A stretch of DNA of 10,804 bases, taken from the NCBI GenBank assembly GCA_024220525.1, contig JAMYWO010000010.1, positions 320,944-331,747 on the forward strand. The letters run 5' to 3'. The first letter of the stretch is position 1; the number at the start of each line of letters is the position of its first letter. Under the pieces are notes generated by a model, which had not been told where the DNA came from, did not search any database, and saw nothing but the letters and a program-made list of their open reading frames with translations. Source of the DNA: Cochliopodium minus. Its lineage: Eukaryota; Discosea; Himatismenida; Cochliopodiidae. Positions 7,313 through 10,804 of the stretch are shown here, piece after piece. A program made the translations under genes and the position numbers.

Positions 7313-10300
7313 AAGCTATTGCTCGATACATAGAAACAATAGGTCTTGTGGAACCATCTTACGTAATCAGAAAGTTTCTGGACGCCCAAAGAATTTACAA
7401 TCTTGCCAACTACTTGGAAATTCTCCATGAAAAAGGTTTTTTATTTTTTATTTTTTATATTTGATTTGATTTTTTTATTTTTTTATTTTTTATTTTTTTA
7501 TTTTTTTATTTTTTATTTTTTTATTTTATTATTGTTTATTTATTTATTATTTATTTTTAATGTTTTATTTTTATTTTTAATTTATATTTTTTTATAAAGG
7601 TATGGCAAACTCTGATCACACCACGCTCCTTCTGAATTGCTACACAAAGCTCAAAAATGTAGAAAAATTAAACGATTTTATAAAAGTAAACAATAATTTT
7701 TTTTAATTTAAAAACAATTATTTTATGTTTTTATTTTTAAATTTAAAAAATCATTTTTTTTTTTTTACATTTTTTTTTATTTTATTTTATTTTGTTTTGA
7801 TTTTTATTTTTTTTTTATTTTATTAAAGGGAGACAGAAAGCTGAATTTCGAAGTAGAAACAGCAATTAGAGTCTGTACACAAGCTGGTTACCACGATTTA
7901 GCTCTCTACTTGGCTCAAAAGCACGAAGAGCACAACTGGTATCTCAAAATCATTTTGGGTATCATTTTACTTTATTTTTTTTAATTTTTTAATTTTTTTG
8001 AATTTTTGAATTTTATTTTTATTATTTTATAATTTTTTATTTTATTTTTGTTTTATTTTTGTTTTATTTTTATTTTATTTTGTTTTTATTATTTTTAAAA
8101 ATTTCAAATTCTAAATTTATTTTATTTTTTAAATATATTTTTTTTATTTGACATGTTTTATAAAATTTTTAAACTTTTTTATTTTATTTAATTTTGTCTT
8201 GTTTTTTTTAAAAATCAATTGTTTTAATCAATTGTCTCAAAATAAAAAAATAATAAATAACATAAATAAAAAAAGATTTTAAAATAATTTTATTGTCAAA
8301 ATCTCAAAATAATTAATTCCAATAATTTTTTTTTATTTTATTTTTATTTTTTTTTTTAACAAAGAAAATTTGGGGGATTATACACAAGCGTTGGAATACA
8401 TTTCAACTCTTCGCCACTTTGAAGCAGAAAAAACTACAAAGAAGCACGGAAAACTTTTGATGGAGCACTTGCCTGAAGAGACCACTATCTTCGTCCAAAC
8501 CCTTTGTACGAGCTATATCCCCAAAGAAACTGAATCTGATGAATTTTCAGATAACAGAAAAAGTGATATTTTTTAGTTCCTTTTATTTTAACTGATTTTT
8601 TAATAATTTTTTTTCAACTGATTTTTTAATATTTTTTTTTTAAATTTTTATTTTTATTTTTATTTTTTTATATTAATTTAGATTTAAAATTTTTTTTGTT
8701 TTTTATAATTGCTTTTTATTTTTTTCAATATTTTTGTTGTTTTTATTTTATTTTTATTTTATTAATTTTTTTTTTCATTTCATTTTAATTTTATTTTATT
8801 TTATTAAATTTTTTTTATTTTATTTCTTTTATTTTCATTCATTTTATTTTTAAATATTTTTTATTTTATTTTTATTTTATTTTTATTTTATTTTGTTTTA
8901 TTTTTTATTTTTAGAGAAAATTCCAAGCAGATCGAATTGGGAAGAATTCATTTACATATTCGTTGACCACGATGACAAGTACATCCAATTCATGGAGTTC
9001 ATCGACACCAACTTGCAGGACCTTTCCCAACTTCTCTACCACAATCTTCTCGATTTGTATCTAAGAAATCCAAAAGGTTTTTTTTTTCATTTCTTTTTAT
9101 TTTAAAATGTTTTTAGTTTTATTATTTTATATTTTTTATTTTTTATTTTGTTTTTATATTTATTTTAAAACATTTTTTATATTTATTTTTTATTTTTTAT
9201 TTTTTATATTTATTTTTTATTTTTTATTTTTTATTTTTAATTATTTGTTATTTGTTATTTTTTATTTTTATTTTAAAATATTTTTTATTTTTTATTTTTA
9301 TTTAAAAATTTTTATTTATTAATTTTTATTTTTTATTATTTATCTTTTATTATATTTTTTAGAATTTATTTTTATATTTTTTATTCATTATTTTTTATTT
9401 TTTATTTTCAATTTTTGTTTTTATTATTTTTTTATTTTTTACTTTCAATTTGTGTTTTCATATTTTATTTTTTATTTTTTATTTCAATTTTTTTAATTTT
9501 ATTTTAAAATATTTTTTATTTTTTATTTTTTTATTTTTTTTGTTAAAAATATTTTTTATTCGTTTTATTTTTCATTATTTTTTATTCTTTATTTTTGTTT
9601 TTATTTTTGATTATTTCAATACAATTTGATTTACTTTTTTCTTCATCACCATAATTTTTAGGAGATACAGATGAAGAGATTTTACGCAAAAAACAAGAAA
9701 GAGAAGAAAAAGCTTTAGAGATCATTGTCAACAAAAAAGGTATTGAAAATTTTATTTATTTATTTTTTTTAAATTGTTTTTTATTTATCTTATTTTATTT
9801 TTTATTTTATATTTTTTTATTTTAAATATTTTTCATTATTTGATTTTTATTTTTAAAAGGTAAGTATGACGAAGACTACATTCTTGTTCTCTGCCACAAC
9901 TACGGGTTCACATGGGGTTTCCTTTACTTATACGAGCAGATGCAGCTTTACCAGGAGATTTTGCTGTATTACATCAACAATAATTCTTTTTCTCAAGTTT
10001 TGGCTGTCGCTAAAAAATATTCCAAATTCGATCCTACTTTAGTAAATTGATTTTATTTTTTATTTTATATTTTATTTATTTTTTAAAACTATTTATTTTT
10101 TATTTTTATTAACATTTTTCATTTTTCATTTCATTTCATTTTTGGTATAATTTTGTTTTTATTTTATTTTATTTTATATTTATTTTATATTTTTTTTTAT
10201 TTTTCGTATTATTTTGTTTTTATTTTATTTTATATATTTTATATTTATTTTTATTTTTATTTTATTTTATTTTAATTTATTTTTATTAACATTTTTCATT

Positions 10301-10799
10301 TTTTATTTTATTTTATTTTATTTTATTTTTATTTTATTTTATTTTATTTTTATTTTATTTTATCTTATTTTTATTAAAATTTTCATTTTTTATTTGTTTA
10401 TTTTTTTTTTATCAGTGGATACAAGCATTGACATATTTTGCATTAGTTGAAGAAGGAGACTGCGAGGAACAAATAGGTAAAAAAAATTACTTGAACAAAC
10501 AATAAAAATTGTGTTTTTTTATTATTTATTTATTTTTATTCTTTTTTTTTTAATTTTTTTTGATTTATTTATTTTTATTTTTTTTTTTTTATGTTTTTTT
10601 TGTTTTTAATTATTTTTAATTTTTATTTTTTATATTTTTATTTAATATAGTTGAAGTATTGAAGGAAATAGATAAGGAGGACCTTTTGTCACCCATCCGC
10701 ATCATCCAAATTCTCTCCATGAAGAAGAACTGCCGACTCTCCGTAGTCAAAGGATACATTCAAGAGAAACTCAACAAAGAAAACACTCTCATTGACAAA
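7313..10799 (+). CDS. VPS11: VPS11, alpha-solenoid part (HOPS/CORVET core subunit), partial at both ends
   Basis: Exons 7313-7435, 7600-7685, 7829-7958, 8365-8562, 8915-9076, 9662-9739, 9860-10041, 10416-10476 and 10651-10799 join in frame for 389 residues. VPS11 is a core scaffold of the HOPS and CORVET complexes that tether endosomes and lysosomes/vacuoles. Family sequence is clear and in order: EPSYVIRKFLDAQRI, DHTTLLLNCYTKLK, FEVETAIRVCTQAGY, LALYLAQKHEEHNWYLKI, LGDYTQALEYISTL, HGKLLMEHLPEETT, KYDEDYILVLCHNYGF, LYLYEQMQLYQEILLYYI, DPTLWIQALTYFA and IRIIQILSMK. This is the clathrin-repeat solenoid. The C-terminal RING-H2 lies beyond 10804, and 10800 starts a probable donor (GTTAA). The N-terminal propeller exons are not found in the window. 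The first exon must be spliced: TAA at 7309-7311 blocks the frame just before the acceptor. The splice at 8562 (donor GTGATA) is the weakest. Confidence 0.93.
7436..7599 (+). repeat. VPS11 intron, T-rich low-complexity
   Basis: A 164-nt intron (GTTTTT...ATAAAG) made almost wholly of TTTTTA and TTTTATT units. Its translation gives long F/Y/I/L runs that imitate membrane proteins and should be ignored. Confidence 0.85.
7959..8364 (+). repeat. VPS11 intron, TTTTATTTT/TTTTG low-complexity tract
   Basis: A 406-nt intron (GTATCA...ACAAAG) with periodic TTTTATTTTTG units near 8035-8085 and nearly no C or G. A mixed A/T stretch at 8215-8320 breaks the pattern. There is no gene on either strand. Confidence 0.85.
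8563..8914 (+). repeat. VPS11 intron, TTTTA low-complexity tract
   Basis: A 352-nt intron with an unusual GTGATA donor and a TTTTTAG acceptor, filled with TTTTATTTTA repeats. It begins with a direct repeat of CAACTGATTTTTTAAT, seen after 8580 and again near 8615. No coding content. Confidence 0.75.
9077..9661 (+). repeat. VPS11 intron, longest T/A-only tract in the window
   Basis: A 585-nt intron (GTTTTT...TTTTAG) consisting of TTTTTTATTTT, TTTTAAAATATTTTTT and related units. From 9107 to about 9600 there is almost no G or C. Its open frames are compositional artefacts. Confidence 0.87.
10042..10415 (+). repeat. VPS11 intron, (TTTTA)n arrays with internal duplication
   Basis: A 374-nt intron (GTAAAT...ATCAG). 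It carries short (TTTTA)n microsatellite runs at about 10160-10190 and 10250-10370. The segment TTTTATTAACATTTTTCATTTT occurs in similar form near 10105 and 10282, suggesting a local duplication inside the intron. Confidence 0.82.
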
Positions 10800-10804
10800 G
10801 TTAA

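Noticed and set aside
6399-7435. RCC1-like propeller fused to the VPS11 solenoid as one protein
   Set aside because: The last RCC1-like exon ends in TAA. The GT sites I checked in that exon fall at codon boundaries (phase 0), while the exon at 7313 needs one leftover base, so no simple splice joins them in frame.
9107-9322. Open frames translating to F/Y/I/L-rich proteins (also at 7403-7597, 10214-10450 and 5563-5766)
   Set aside because: They are translations of T-rich introns lying between well-matched VPS11 or RCC1-like exons; the hydrophobic composition comes from TTT/TTA/ATT/TAT codons only.

Overview
The window looks like nuclear DNA of a unicellular eukaryote with an AT-rich, intron-dense genome. 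Exons stand out by their balanced composition. Introns are GT-AG, often 50-60 nt, and strongly T-rich on the sense strand. All exons read with the standard code, with TAA and TGA as stops. I found no rRNA, tRNA, CRISPR array, transposase or bacterial-type operon. The exact lineage cannot be fixed by eye; an amoeba-like protist (Amoebozoa, Anaeramoebae or Rhizaria) is a guess from the composition and the F-box, RCC1-like and tandem-CH gene content.

Layout: (1) 58-1273, plus strand, the 3' end of an ATP-dependent 5-oxoprolinase gene (HyuB part, five exons). (2) 1349-2530, minus strand, a complete five-exon gene for a 271-residue F-box protein with a SPRY-like C-terminal half; it converges on the 5-oxoprolinase gene across a gap of only 75 bp. 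(3) 2693-4345, minus strand, a complete five-exon gene for a 414-residue actin-binding-type protein: two calponin-homology domains, a long (G-L/M)-G-M-P-Q-Q-x-Y-P-P-Q-P-Q-Y repeat region and a polybasic tail. (4) 4346-4777, a divergent spacer with a perfect hairpin. (5) 4778-5108, plus strand, a small possible gene or the first exons of the next gene. (6) 5216-6639, plus strand, an RCC1-like propeller protein in six exons whose start codon is unresolved. (7) 6640-7312, a spacer that may hold a decayed minus-strand coding sequence. (8) 7313-10799, plus strand, nine exons of the alpha-solenoid part of VPS11, running off the window before its RING-H2 end. Its introns are unusually long and nearly pure T/A.

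The genes do not form a pathway. They cover glutathione-cycle metabolism (5-oxoprolinase), ubiquitin adaptors (F-box), cytoskeleton (CH protein), a beta-propeller of unknown role, and endolysosomal tethering (VPS11). I see no convincing new multi-gene system. The best leads are the absence of the VPS11 N-terminal propeller exons upstream of 7313, where an unrelated RCC1-like gene sits instead; the tandem-CH protein with annexin/GPRP-like YPPQ repeats and a basic tail; and the T/A-only intron expansion confined to VPS11.

All exon boundaries were set by hand from splice-site dinucleotides, frame continuity and recalled family sequence; none has been checked by alignment or transcript data.
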